Source: Pseudomonadota bacterium
GTDB taxonomy: Bacteria; Pseudomonadota; Alphaproteobacteria; Rhizobiales; Devosiaceae
Assembly (NCBI GenBank): GCA_023427545.1
Contig: JAEZBF010000401.1
Location: 1 to 7,315 of the forward strand
DNA length: 7,315 nucleotides
Direction: 5' to 3'
Under the pieces are notes generated by a model that ran no database searches, had not been told where the DNA came from, and saw nothing but the letters and a program-made list of their open reading frames with translations. Position numbers and translations under genes: made by a program. This document shows, piece by piece, positions 1 to 5,565 of this stretch; the first letter of the stretch is position 1, and every line of letters begins with the position of its first letter.

Positions 1-26
1 CCCTGCCCCGCCTCTGGCATCTCTAG
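1..26 (+). CDS. ureD: UreD, urease accessory protein, extreme C-terminus (partial)
   Basis: Reading from base 3, the codons give LPRLWHL followed by TAG at 24-26. This matches the usual C-terminal ending of UreD (LPR-x-W-x-L), and ureD normally lies directly before ureA. UreD (UreH) is the scaffold that binds apo-urease and recruits UreF and UreG for nickel insertion. Only the tail is present, so nothing can be said about the rest of the protein. The stop codon overlaps the AGGA that serves as the ribosome binding site of ureA, which suggests coupled translation. The call rests on seven residues plus context. Confidence 0.65.
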
Positions 27-33
27 GACCCCG

Positions 34-336
34 ATGAACCTCACACCTCGCGAAAAGGACAAGCTGCTGGTCGCAATGGCGGCGATCGTCGCGCGCAAGC
101 GGCTCGAACGCGGCGTCAAGCTCAACCACCCCGAGGCCATCGCGCTGATCACCGATTTCGTCGTCGAAGGGGCGCGGGACGGCCGCTCGGTCGCCGATCT
201 GATGGAAGCGGGCGCGCACGTGATCACCCGCGATCAGGTGATGGAGGGCATCCCCGAGATGATCCACGACGTGCAGGTCGAAGCCACCTTCCCCGACGGC
301 ACCAAGCTGGTGCCCGTTCACCAGCCCATCAGGTGA
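34..336 (+). CDS. ureA: Urease gamma subunit UreA
   Basis: This is the small structural subunit of urease; with UreB and UreC it forms the (ABC)3 enzyme that hydrolyses urea in the cytoplasm. The 100-residue product has the family's usual length and layout. It starts MNLTPREKDKLL, has the conserved stretch around residues 30-48 (KLNHPEAIALITDFVVEGA), then GRSVADLMEAG near 50-60, and ends with the VQVEATFPDGTKLV block that contacts the other subunits. The ATG at 34 is preceded by AGGA at 25-28, which overlaps the stop of the preceding ureD frame. ureB follows after 4 nt. Nothing is missing or unusual in the sequence. Confidence 0.97.
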   Translation: MNLTPREKDKLLVAMAAIVARKRLERGVKLNHPEAIALITDFVVEGARDGRSVADLMEAGAHVITRDQVMEGIPEMIHDVQVEATFPDGTKLVPVHQPIR

Positions 337-340
337 GCCC

Positions 341-646
341 ATGATCCCCGGTGAAGTCATCCCCCAACCCGGCGAGATCACGCTCAACGGCGACCGGCCG
401 CGCGTCACCATCGAGGTCGCCAACACCGGCGATCGGCCGATCCAGGTCGGCTCCCACTACCACTTCTACGAGACCAACGCCGCCCTGCGCTTCGATCGCG
501 AACAAGCGCGCGGTATGCGCCTCGATATCGCTGCCGGAACCGCTGTGCGATTCGAGCCGGGTCAGACCCGGCAGGTTCATCTCGTGCCGCTTTCCGGCAA
601 CCGGCAGGTGGTCGGCTTCCAGCAGAAGATCATGGGCCGGCTATGA
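341..646 (+). CDS. ureB: Urease beta subunit UreB
   Basis: This is the second small structural subunit of urease. The 101-residue product begins MIPGEVIPQPGEI, continues with NTGDRPIQVGSHYHFYETN at about residues 28-46, has RLDIAAGTAVRFEPG near 66-80, and ends in the GFQQKIMGRL region. All of these are standard UreB blocks. The ATG lies 4 nt after the ureA stop, and the AGGTGAG at the end of ureA can act as its ribosome binding site, so the two are probably translationally coupled. Unlike the compact arrangement in many operons, ureC does not follow directly: a convergent minus-strand gene lies between. The coding length is normal and there is no sign of damage. Confidence 0.97.
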   Translation: MIPGEVIPQPGEITLNGDRPRVTIEVANTGDRPIQVGSHYHFYETNAALRFDREQARGMRLDIAAGTAVRFEPGQTRQVHLVPLSGNRQVVGFQQKIMGRL

Positions 647-664
647 CGATGCCCACGAAAATAT

Positions 665-689
665 GGGCCGGAGAGAAGCTCTCCGGCCC
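665..689 (-). terminator. Intrinsic terminator of the minus-strand secreted-protein gene
   Basis: Bases 665-675 and 679-689 form a perfect 11-bp GC-rich inverted repeat (GGGCCGGAGAG / CTCTCCGGCCC) around AAG. Read on the minus strand the stem is followed by ATATTTTCG, the U-rich tail expected of a Rho-independent terminator, and it lies about 35 nt past the stop of the minus-strand gene. On the plus strand the stem follows ureB by 18 nt but has no T-run after it, so it may only weaken read-through from ureB. Confidence 0.75.
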
Positions 690-723
690 GCAAAGATGCT
701 GTCGTTTCAGCGACTTGGCTAAA

Positions 724-1176
724 TTACGCCGGGAAGTCCGACACGTACAGGGTCACTTCGCCACCCTGCGCGGTCTCGAACCAGACCACCTGGTCAGGGG
801 TCGCGCCGGCGGCGTCGAGCGCTGCCTTGGCCTTCTCGTTGGTCGCGATCGTGCTCTGCAGGTTGGTCAGGTCGTTGGCACGCTGGTCAAGGATGGGCTG
901 CATCTTGGTCGCGTCGGCATTCGCCATCGTCGACAGCTTCACTACCCGGAACGTGGCCGCCGTATCCAGCTGGCTGGTCGCAGACGTGAAGTCCGCGCCG
1001 CTGAAGCCCTTCAGGAACACGTTGAAGTCCTCGCCGGCGTTGACGCTCGCGTCGTTGTCCAGCTGGGTGGCGCCCGCCTGCGGATCCGGCGACGGGGCGG
1101 GTGTAGCCTGGGCCCAAACGCCGGTCGGAACGGCAACGCCGAGCAGTGCGGCAACAGCGATTGTCTTGAGATTCAT
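724..1176 (-). CDS. Small secreted (periplasmic) protein of unknown function
   Basis: The product has 150 residues. Residues 1-24 look like a classical Sec signal peptide: a lysine at 4, a hydrophobic core (IAVAALLGVAVPTGV), and an A-Q-A site at 22-24. A Pro/Ala-rich linker follows (to about 35), then a small domain with FRVVKLSTM near 76-84, an Ala/Asn-rich likely helical stretch at 95-123, and a C-terminal segment with VWFE and VTLYVSDFPA that reads like a short beta strand pair. I know of similar small exported proteins in Sphingomonadales, but I cannot assign a function. The ATG at 1176 was chosen over a longer frame reaching 1398 because it is preceded by AGGAGA at a good distance and begins exactly at the signal peptide. 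The gene is antisense to the urease operon and splits ureB from ureC. Confidence 0.85.
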   Translation of the reverse strand: MNLKTIAVAALLGVAVPTGVWAQATPAPSPDPQAGATQLDNDASVNAGEDFNVFLKGFSGADFTSATSQLDTAATFRVVKLSTMANADATKMQPILDQRANDLTNLQSTIATNEKAKAALDAAGATPDQVVWFETAQGGEVTLYVSDFPA

Positions 1177-1221
1177 GATCTTCTCCTGTCGTGGTGAAGC
1201 CCCTCGAAAGAGGACATCCCT

Positions 1222-1231
1222 ACAACGTAAG
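1222..1231. repeat. Direct repeat ACAACGTAAG, copy 1
   Basis: The 10-mer ACAACGTAAG occurs here and again at 1335-1344, 113 nt apart, both inside the divergent gap between the secreted-protein gene and ureC. This copy overlaps the -10 part of the possible EcfG-type promoter on the minus strand. Confidence 0.5.
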
Positions 1232-1248
1232 CCGGCCCACCGGGTTGC
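1224..1248 (-). promoter_or_regulatory. Possible EcfG-type (general stress sigma) promoter for the secreted-protein gene
   Basis: On the minus strand the sequence reads GCAAC, 16 nt, CGTT. The alphaproteobacterial general-stress sigma factor EcfG recognises GGAAC, 16-17 nt, CGTT, so there is one mismatch in the -35 element and a match in spacing and -10. It lies about 48 nt upstream of the start codon at 1176, leaving a leader of about 40 nt. The -35 mismatch makes this only a candidate. Confidence 0.25.
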
Positions 1249-1280
1249 GCGGGGAGCGAGGTGATTTCGTGCCGAAAACT

Positions 1281-1294
1281 TGGCGTGATCGCCA
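1281..1294. promoter_or_regulatory. Inverted repeat in the divergent gap, possible operator
   Basis: TGGCG, 4 nt, CGCCA forms a perfect 5-bp dyad in the 196-nt gap between the divergently transcribed secreted-protein gene and ureC. A second dyad, TTCAA, 6 nt, TTGAA, lies at 1316-1331. Both are short enough to occur by chance, and neither matches a NikR or NtrC site that I know. Confidence 0.2.
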
Positions 1295-1295
1295 C

Positions 1296-1346
1296 AATTC
1301 ATGAGCTGGATTTTATTCAACTGTATTTGAACAGACAACGTAAGTA
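1296..1346 (+). promoter_or_regulatory. AT-rich segment likely to carry the ureC promoter
   Basis: About 50 bases here are clearly richer in A and T than the surrounding GC-rich DNA, and they lie 30-75 nt upstream of the ureC start. Because the inverted gene and its terminator interrupt transcription from ureAB, ureC probably needs a promoter of its own, and this is the best place for it. No convincing -35/-10 pair is visible: TTGAAC at 1327-1332 has no matching -10 at 16-18 nt. Confidence 0.3.
1335..1344. repeat. Direct repeat ACAACGTAAG, copy 2
   Basis: This is the second copy of the 10-mer found at 1222-1231. It lies 29 nt upstream of the ureC start codon, where a regulator or polymerase could bind. 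On the minus strand it gives CGTT with GAAGC 16 nt upstream, a poorer EcfG-like match than copy 1. Confidence 0.5.
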
Positions 1347-1372
1347 GAACCCGCTCGCTTCGGAGCTGCGCC

Positions 1373-3082
1373 ATGCCCTCTACGATCTCACGCGCCACCT
1401 ACGCCGACATGTATGGCCCGACCACCGGGGACGGGGTGCGACTGGCCGATACCGAACTCTTCATCGAGGTGGAGAAGGACCTCACCATCTACGGCGAGGA
1501 GGTCAAGTTCGGCGGCGGCAAGGGGATCCGCGACGGCATGGGGCAGTCCCAGGCCACACGGGCCGAAGGCGCCGTCGACACGGTCATCACCAACGCCCTG
1601 ATCGTCGACCACACCGGCATCTACAAGGCCGACGTCGGCCTCAGGGATGGTCGCATCCACGCCATCGGCAAGGCGGGCAATCCCGACACGCAGCCGGGGG
1701 TCACCATCGTCATCGGCCCTTCGACCGAAGCGATCGCCGGCGAAGGCAAGATCCTCACGGCCGGCGGCTTCGATGCGCATATTCACTTCATCTGCCCCCA
1801 GCAGATCGAGGAAGCGCTGATGAGCGGTGTGACCACCATGCTCGGCGGCGGCACCGGTCCCGCGCACGGAACTTTGGCGACCACCTGCACCGGCGCCTGG
1901 CACATCGGCCGCATGATCGAGAGCTTCGATGCTTTCCCGATGAATCTCGCGCTCGCGGGCAAGGGCAACGCGAGCCGCCCCGCGCCGCTCGACGAGATGA
2001 TCCTGGCCGGCGCCGCGGCGCTGAAGCTCCACGAGGACTGGGGCACCACGCCCGCGGCCATCGACAACTGCCTGGCGGTCGCCGACGATTACGACGTCCA
2101 GGTGATGATCCACACCGACACGCTCAACGAGAGCGGGTTCGTCGAGGACACCATCGCTGCCATCAAGGGCCGCACCATCCACGCTTTCCACACCGAAGGT
2201 GCGGGCGGCGGGCACGCTCCCGATATCATCAAGGTCGCGGGCCTGCCCAACGTCATTCCGTCCTCGACCAACCCGACGCGCCCCTACACGGTCAACACCA
2301 TTGCGGAACACCTCGACATGCTGATGGTCTGCCATCACCTGTCGCCGTCGATCCCCGAGGACGTGGCCTTCGCCGAAAGCCGCATCCGCAAGGAAACAAT
2401 CGCCGCCGAGGACATCCTGCACGATCTCGGCGCCTTCTCCGTCATCTCCTCCGACAGCCAGGCGATGGGCCGCGTCGGCGAGGTGCTCATCCGCTGCTGG
2501 CAGACCGCAGATAAGATGAAGCGCCAGCGCGGCCGCTTGCCGGAAGAGACTGGCGACAACGACAATTTACGCGTTCGCCGCTACATCGCGAAGTACACGA
2601 TCAACCCGGCCATCGCTCATGGCCTGAGCCGACATATCGGCTCGGTCGAAGTCGGCAAGCGGGCAGACCTGGTGCTTTGGAATCCCGCATTCTTCGGCAT
2701 CAAGCCGGAAATGGTGCTGCTCGGGGGCTCCATCGCAGCGGCGCCGATGGGCGACCCCAACGCGTCCATTCCGACGCCGCAGCCAATGCACTACCGGCCA
2801 ATGTTCGCGTCATACGGCAAGCTCCGCACCAGCTCTTCCGTGACCTTCGTCTCACAGGCGGCGCTCGATGACCGCGTGCGGGAAAAACTCGGCGTCGACA
2901 AGCAGATGCTGCCCGTAGAGAACACCCGTTCCGGCATCGGAAAAGCCGCCATGCAGCTCAACAGTGCCACTCCGCACATCGAAGTGGACCCCGAGACCTA
3001 CGAGGTGCGTGCCGACGGAGAACTGCTCACCTGCGAGCCCGCAACCGTGCTGCCGATGGCGCAGCGCTACTTCCTCTTCTGA
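1373..3082 (+). CDS. ureC: Urease alpha (catalytic) subunit UreC
   Basis: This is the catalytic subunit, holding the dinuclear nickel centre that hydrolyses urea to ammonia and carbamate. The 569 residues match the family length. All active-site residues can be placed: nickel ligands H136 and H138 (AHIH), carbamylated K218 with H220 (LKLHEDWG), H247 (MIHTDT), H273 (FHTEGAGGGHAP) and D361 (SSDSQAMGR). The mobile flap carries C320 and the catalytic H321 (MLMVCHHL). The C-terminus is the usual PMAQRYFLF. GGAG at 1362-1365 precedes the ATG by 7 nt and supports the start. One conserved stretch differs: residues 171-176 read TCTGAW where most ureases have TCTPGPW, one residue shorter with both prolines lost. 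The gene is separated from ureB by a minus-strand gene and followed by a DsrE-like gene. Confidence 0.98.
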   Translation: MPSTISRATYADMYGPTTGDGVRLADTELFIEVEKDLTIYGEEVKFGGGKGIRDGMGQSQATRAEGAVDTVITNALIVDHTGIYKADVGLRDGRIHAIGKAGNPDTQPGVTIVIGPSTEAIAGEGKILTAGGFDAHIHFICPQQIEEALMSGVTTMLGGGTGPAHGTLATTCTGAWHIGRMIESFDAFPMNLALAGKGNASRPAPLDEMILAGAAALKLHEDWGTTPAAIDNCLAVADDYDVQVMIHTDTLNESGFVEDTIAAIKGRTIHAFHTEGAGGGHAPDIIKVAGLPNVIPSSTNPTRPYTVNTIAEHLDMLMVCHHLSPSIPEDVAFAESRIRKETIAAEDILHDLGAFSVISSDSQAMGRVGEVLIRCWQTADKMKRQRGRLPEETGDNDNLRVRRYIAKYTINPAIAHGLSRHIGSVEVGKRADLVLWNPAFFGIKPEMVLLGGSIAAAPMGDPNASIPTPQPMHYRPMFASYGKLRTSSSVTFVSQAALDDRVREKLGVDKQMLPVENTRSGIGKAAMQLNSATPHIEVDPETYEVRADGELLTCEPATVLPMAQRYFLF

Positions 3083-3126
3083 CCCGGCTCTACCGGCATC
3101 CGCGCGCCTGGGCTAACCTCCGGGTC
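3081..3126. other. Long-range hairpin between ureC and the DsrE-like gene
   Basis: GACCCGG at 3081-3087, overlapping the ureC stop, and CCGGGTC at 3120-3126 are perfectly complementary over 7 bp with a 32-nt loop. No T-run follows, so this is not a typical terminator. It could stabilise the ureC transcript end or tune downstream expression, or it may be chance in GC-rich DNA. Confidence 0.2.
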
Positions 3127-3144
3127 TGCAAAGAGGAGTTTCCG

Positions 3145-3510
3145 ATGGCCAAATTTCTCGTCCACATCACCACGGGTCCCGAGGATCCGACGAAGGCTGC
3201 GCTTGGCTTCCTGGTCGCCAAGACGGCGCTGGAGGAAGGTCACAAGCTCTCGATGTTCCTCGCCGGGAACGCCGTGAACCTGCTGCGCAATGAAACGGTC
3301 GAAACCCTCAACGGCCTCGGCACCGGCGCCCTCTCTGCACACCTCGCCGCCATCCGGCACTCCGCGGAGACCGAGGTGTTCTACTCGGGCATGTCGGCCA
3401 AGGCCCGCGGGCTGACCCCGGAAGTCCTCGCGATCGATCGCGCCCACCCGGCGATGCCGGCCAAGCTCGTCGAGCTTGCTGCCGAAGCCGACGTCGTTCT
3501 CTGCTACTGA
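3145..3510 (+). CDS. DsrE/DsrF-like family protein
   Basis: The 121-residue product has the DsrE-like fold pattern: a first strand MAKFLVHITTGPEDPTKA, a helix to about residue 31 with GHKLSMFLAGNAVNLL after it, and the block SAKARGL at 84-90. Relatives of this family act in sulfur transfer or are small trimeric or hexameric cytoplasmic proteins of unknown role. In many relatives the loop before SAKARG carries a cysteine (CG-x-SAKARG); here the stretch is FYSGMSAKARG, so serine 81 stands in its place, and the only cysteine is C120, the penultimate residue. Sulfur transfer through the usual residue therefore seems unlikely. A strong AGAGGAG ribosome binding site at 3132-3138 fixes the start. 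The gene lies 62 nt after ureC, in the same direction, and 9 nt before the MliC-like gene. Confidence 0.85.
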   Translation: MAKFLVHITTGPEDPTKAALGFLVAKTALEEGHKLSMFLAGNAVNLLRNETVETLNGLGTGALSAHLAAIRHSAETEVFYSGMSAKARGLTPEVLAIDRAHPAMPAKLVELAAEADVVLCY

Positions 3511-3519
3511 GGCTATCGA

Positions 3520-3879
3520 ATGGAACAACTCCTCACAGCGGCCGCACTGCTTGGGATGGCCGTACCCAGCACCGACACTGCCGTGCAGCTTGTCGTGCCC
3601 CTGCAAGGCGACGCCGAGCAGAAAGTCGTGACCTATGCCTGCGAGGGCGCCGAGAACCCGTTCCCGGTCGAATACATCAATGCAGCGCCGAACTTCCTCG
3701 CGATCGTGCCGGTGGGTGGCGCGCGCCTGGTGTTTGCCGGGGTCCTTTCGGCCGACGGCGCACGCTATGTTGCCGGGCCGTTCGAGTGGTGGTCCCACGG
3801 CTCGGAAGCAACCTTCGCCGATCAGCGCCGGACCGGAGAGGAACCGGCGACCTGTACCGAGCAGAACGGTACGCCCTGA
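3520..3879 (+). CDS. MliC-like (C-type lysozyme inhibitor) domain protein
   Basis: The 119-residue product has the MliC pattern: YACEGA at 39-44, PVEYINAAPNFLAIVPVGG at about 49-67, SADGARYVAGPFEWWSHG at 77-94, and a closing cysteine C112 that should pair with C41. MliC/PliC proteins bind and block C-type lysozyme from the periplasm or outer membrane. The serine of the inhibitory loop is kept (S77), but the lysine usually found in the WTKG motif is histidine here (H93). The N-terminus is hydrophobic (residues 3-16) but lacks a basic residue and a lipobox cysteine, so export is plausible though not textbook. The start at 3520 follows GAGG by 7 nt. It is in the same frame as the preceding DsrE-like gene, separated by that gene's TGA. 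ureE begins 5 nt after its stop. Confidence 0.75.
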   Translation: MEQLLTAAALLGMAVPSTDTAVQLVVPLQGDAEQKVVTYACEGAENPFPVEYINAAPNFLAIVPVGGARLVFAGVLSADGARYVAGPFEWWSHGSEATFADQRRTGEEPATCTEQNGTP

Positions 3880-3884
3880 GAGCC

Positions 3885-4352
3885 ATGGCGCGGGCAACCT
3901 CGTTCCTGCGGGCCGGCAGCCCCGGCCCAGTGCCCTTTGACCTCGTGGTGCTGCGTCACGACGAGCGGCGGCTGCGCCGCCGGTTGCTCAAGCTGATCCA
4001 CGGTGACGAGGTTCTGGTCGACCTGCCGGAGACAGTGAGTTTTGAATCCGGCGACCTTCTCGTCCTCGAAGACGGCCGACATGTCGCGGTCATGGCTTGC
4101 GAAGAAGCCCTATACGAGATCCGGGGTCGCGACTCCGGCCATCTTGCTGAGATCGCGTGGCACCTGGGTAACCGGCACTTGCCCGCGCAAATCGAATGGA
4201 ATCTCCCCATTCCGCGCATCCTGATCGCCAGGGATCACGTTATCCGGCAGATGCTGGTCGGTCTTGGGGCGGACGTCCATGAAGTCTCGGAGCCGTTTTC
4301 TCCCATGCGTGGCGCCTACCACGCCCACACTCACGCCCTTCTCAACCAGTAG
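3885..4352 (+). CDS. ureE: Urease accessory nickel chaperone UreE
   Basis: UreE is the dimeric nickel metallochaperone that hands nickel to UreG for insertion into urease. The 155-residue product shows the N-terminal domain (DLVVLRHDERRLRRR near 19-33, VLVDLPETVSFESGDLLVLEDGR at about 43-65) and the C-terminal metal-binding domain with WHLGNRHLPAQIE at 92-104. The conserved interface nickel ligand is H118 in ARDHVI. The tail has only three alternating histidines (H146, H148, H150 in YHAHTH), not the long His-rich tail of Klebsiella. The reading frame is open back to 3786, but the ATG at 3885 gives the normal UreE beginning (MARATSFLRAG), and the longer version would overlap the MliC-like gene. 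It lies 5 nt after that gene. Confidence 0.95.
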   Translation: MARATSFLRAGSPGPVPFDLVVLRHDERRLRRRLLKLIHGDEVLVDLPETVSFESGDLLVLEDGRHVAVMACEEALYEIRGRDSGHLAEIAWHLGNRHLPAQIEWNLPIPRILIARDHVIRQMLVGLGADVHEVSEPFSPMRGAYHAHTHALLNQ

Positions 4353-4450
4353 ACACTTACCAATTCATCATCCTGGTGTTGCACAATGGCGGTATCCAGC
4401 CGCCGCACCCCATGATTTAACCGGTCCAATTCCCAGGCAAGACAGTCCGT
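4353..4450. other. Intergenic gap between ureE and the lipoprotein hydrolase gene
   Basis: This 98-nt gap is the largest on the plus strand downstream of ureC. It holds a weak hairpin (GGCGG 4388-4392 / CCGCC 4400-4404) with no T-run, and TTGCAC at 4379-4384 without a matching -10. It could host a secondary promoter for the hydrolase-ureF-DUF3995-ureG block, but I cannot point to one. Confidence 0.3.
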
Positions 4451-5563
4451 ATGCTCCGTAGTCTAGGTCTCGTCGCGGCTGCGTTCCTCGTTGCCACGCT
4501 CGCAGGGTGCAGTTCGCTTTCCGGGCTGGTGGCCGCCAAGGCGCCGGTAGCGTACGCATCAACCGAGCGTGTTTTCGTTGCGACGGCGCGTACGCCCGCG
4601 TCATTGAGCTCGGTCAGGGCGGAGCGCTCAGACAAGCTGGCCTATGCGGCCTTCGACGTAGGCATCCCCCCGACCCACGAAATTGGACGCACGCCTCAGC
4701 AAAGCTCGGTTCGACCGGTCTTCAACCAGGATTTCGTCCTGAGCGAAGGGGAATCATACACCAGTCCCCGCGGCTTCGGAGACGCCGTAAACTCCTATGC
4801 CGCCTCACATTATGGCGCACCCACCGAAGCCTTCGTCTTCGTGCACGGCTTCAACACGAGCTTCGTCGACGGCATCTACCAGCTCGCGCAGATCGGCAAT
4901 GACATCAAGTCGCCGGCCAGCATGGTGCTCTTTTCCTGGCCGTCGAACGACCGGATGACCGACTACCTCCACGATGTCGACAGCGTAGCCTTCGCGCGTG
5001 ACGGGCTGGAGCAGCTCCTCAACGAACTCGCCGCATCGGGCGTCAAGCGCATCACCCTCGTCGGCTATTCGATGGGTGCCGCCCTGGTGGTGGAAACCCT
5101 TCGCCAGATGAAGCTGGTCGGCTCGACTGGATTCTTCTCCAAGCTGTCCGGCGTGGTTCTGCTCTCTCCAGACATGGACATCGACGTCTTCCGCGTCGAT
5201 GCCGAGCGAATGGGCGGGCTCCCCCAGCCCTTCGTCATCTACAGCGCCCCGCGCGACCCGGCGCTGCGCGTACTGTCGACCTACCTGACGGCACAAAAGC
5301 CGCGCCTAGGCAGCCTTCCCGATCCGTCGGCCCTGTCTGGTCTCGACCTCGTCTACGTCGACGTCAGCAACGTTCCCCACTATCGGCAGGAGGGTCACCT
5401 GCCTGTTGCGACCTCTCCGAACATGATTGCCCAGATCAACGCCCTGCCCCGCGCCGACCTCATGGCCTATGCCCGGATCGCCGCGGCCGGCGGCGTGCCG
5501 GGAGCTGCCGTCAATCGCTACGGCCGGCTGACTTACGTGACGCTGCCGCGGCCGGGACGCTAA
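4451..5563 (+). CDS. Lipoprotein alpha/beta hydrolase (DUF900 type)
   Basis: The 370-residue product starts with a lipoprotein signal peptide: arginine 3, a hydrophobic core, and the lipobox LAGC with the lipidated cysteine at 20. The residues after it (SS) do not suggest an inner-membrane retention signal. The hydrolase domain begins around residue 125 with FVFVHGFN (oxyanion region, 128-135), has the FSWPS strand at 161-165, and the nucleophile elbow GYSMG with S207. Likely triad partners are D269 (APRDPAL) and H316 (EGHLPVA). This matches the DUF900 group of alpha/beta hydrolases; the substrate is unknown, an ester or amide being the general expectation. The ATG at 4451 has only a weak AGGCAAG upstream but starts exactly at the signal peptide. 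Its TAA lies 2 nt before the GTG of ureF, so the two are probably translationally coupled. Confidence 0.88.
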   Translation: MLRSLGLVAAAFLVATLAGCSSLSGLVAAKAPVAYASTERVFVATARTPASLSSVRAERSDKLAYAAFDVGIPPTHEIGRTPQQSSVRPVFNQDFVLSEGESYTSPRGFGDAVNSYAASHYGAPTEAFVFVHGFNTSFVDGIYQLAQIGNDIKSPASMVLFSWPSNDRMTDYLHDVDSVAFARDGLEQLLNELAASGVKRITLVGYSMGAALVVETLRQMKLVGSTGFFSKLSGVVLLSPDMDIDVFRVDAERMGGLPQPFVIYSAPRDPALRVLSTYLTAQKPRLGSLPDPSALSGLDLVYVDVSNVPHYRQEGHLPVATSPNMIAQINALPRADLMAYARIAAAGGVPGAAVNRYGRLTYVTLPRPGR

Positions 5564-5565
5564 CG

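Noticed and set aside
643..1197. 184-residue plus-strand frame starting with ATGA overlap at the ureB stop
   Set aside because: It runs antisense to the secreted-protein gene, which has a signal peptide, a good ribosome site and a terminator. The plus-strand product is rich in Arg, Gly and Val in the way of a GC-rich shadow frame and resembles nothing I know.
1234..1248. Possible sigma-54 promoter (GG...GC) upstream of ureC
   Set aside because: The GG and GC elements are 11 nt apart instead of the required 10, and the -24 element is not TGGCAC.
1177..1372. Nickel-responsive NikR operator or riboswitch upstream of ureC
   Set aside because: No GTATGA-N16-TCATAC-like palindrome and no structured leader that I recognise is present.
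1177..1398. Longer 224-residue version of the minus-strand secreted protein
   Set aside because: The extra N-terminus would bury the signal peptide, would cover the likely ureC promoter and the first ureC codons, and ignores the AGGAGA site before the ATG at 1176.
1388..2422. 344-residue minus-strand frame
   Set aside because: It is entirely antisense to ureC, whose protein is unmistakable; the product is low-complexity and rich in Asp, Gly, Val and Arg, typical of a shadow frame in GC-rich DNA.
3067..3897. 276-residue minus-strand frame
   Set aside because: It spans the antisense of two supported genes, the DsrE-like and MliC-like genes, and has no recognisable domain.
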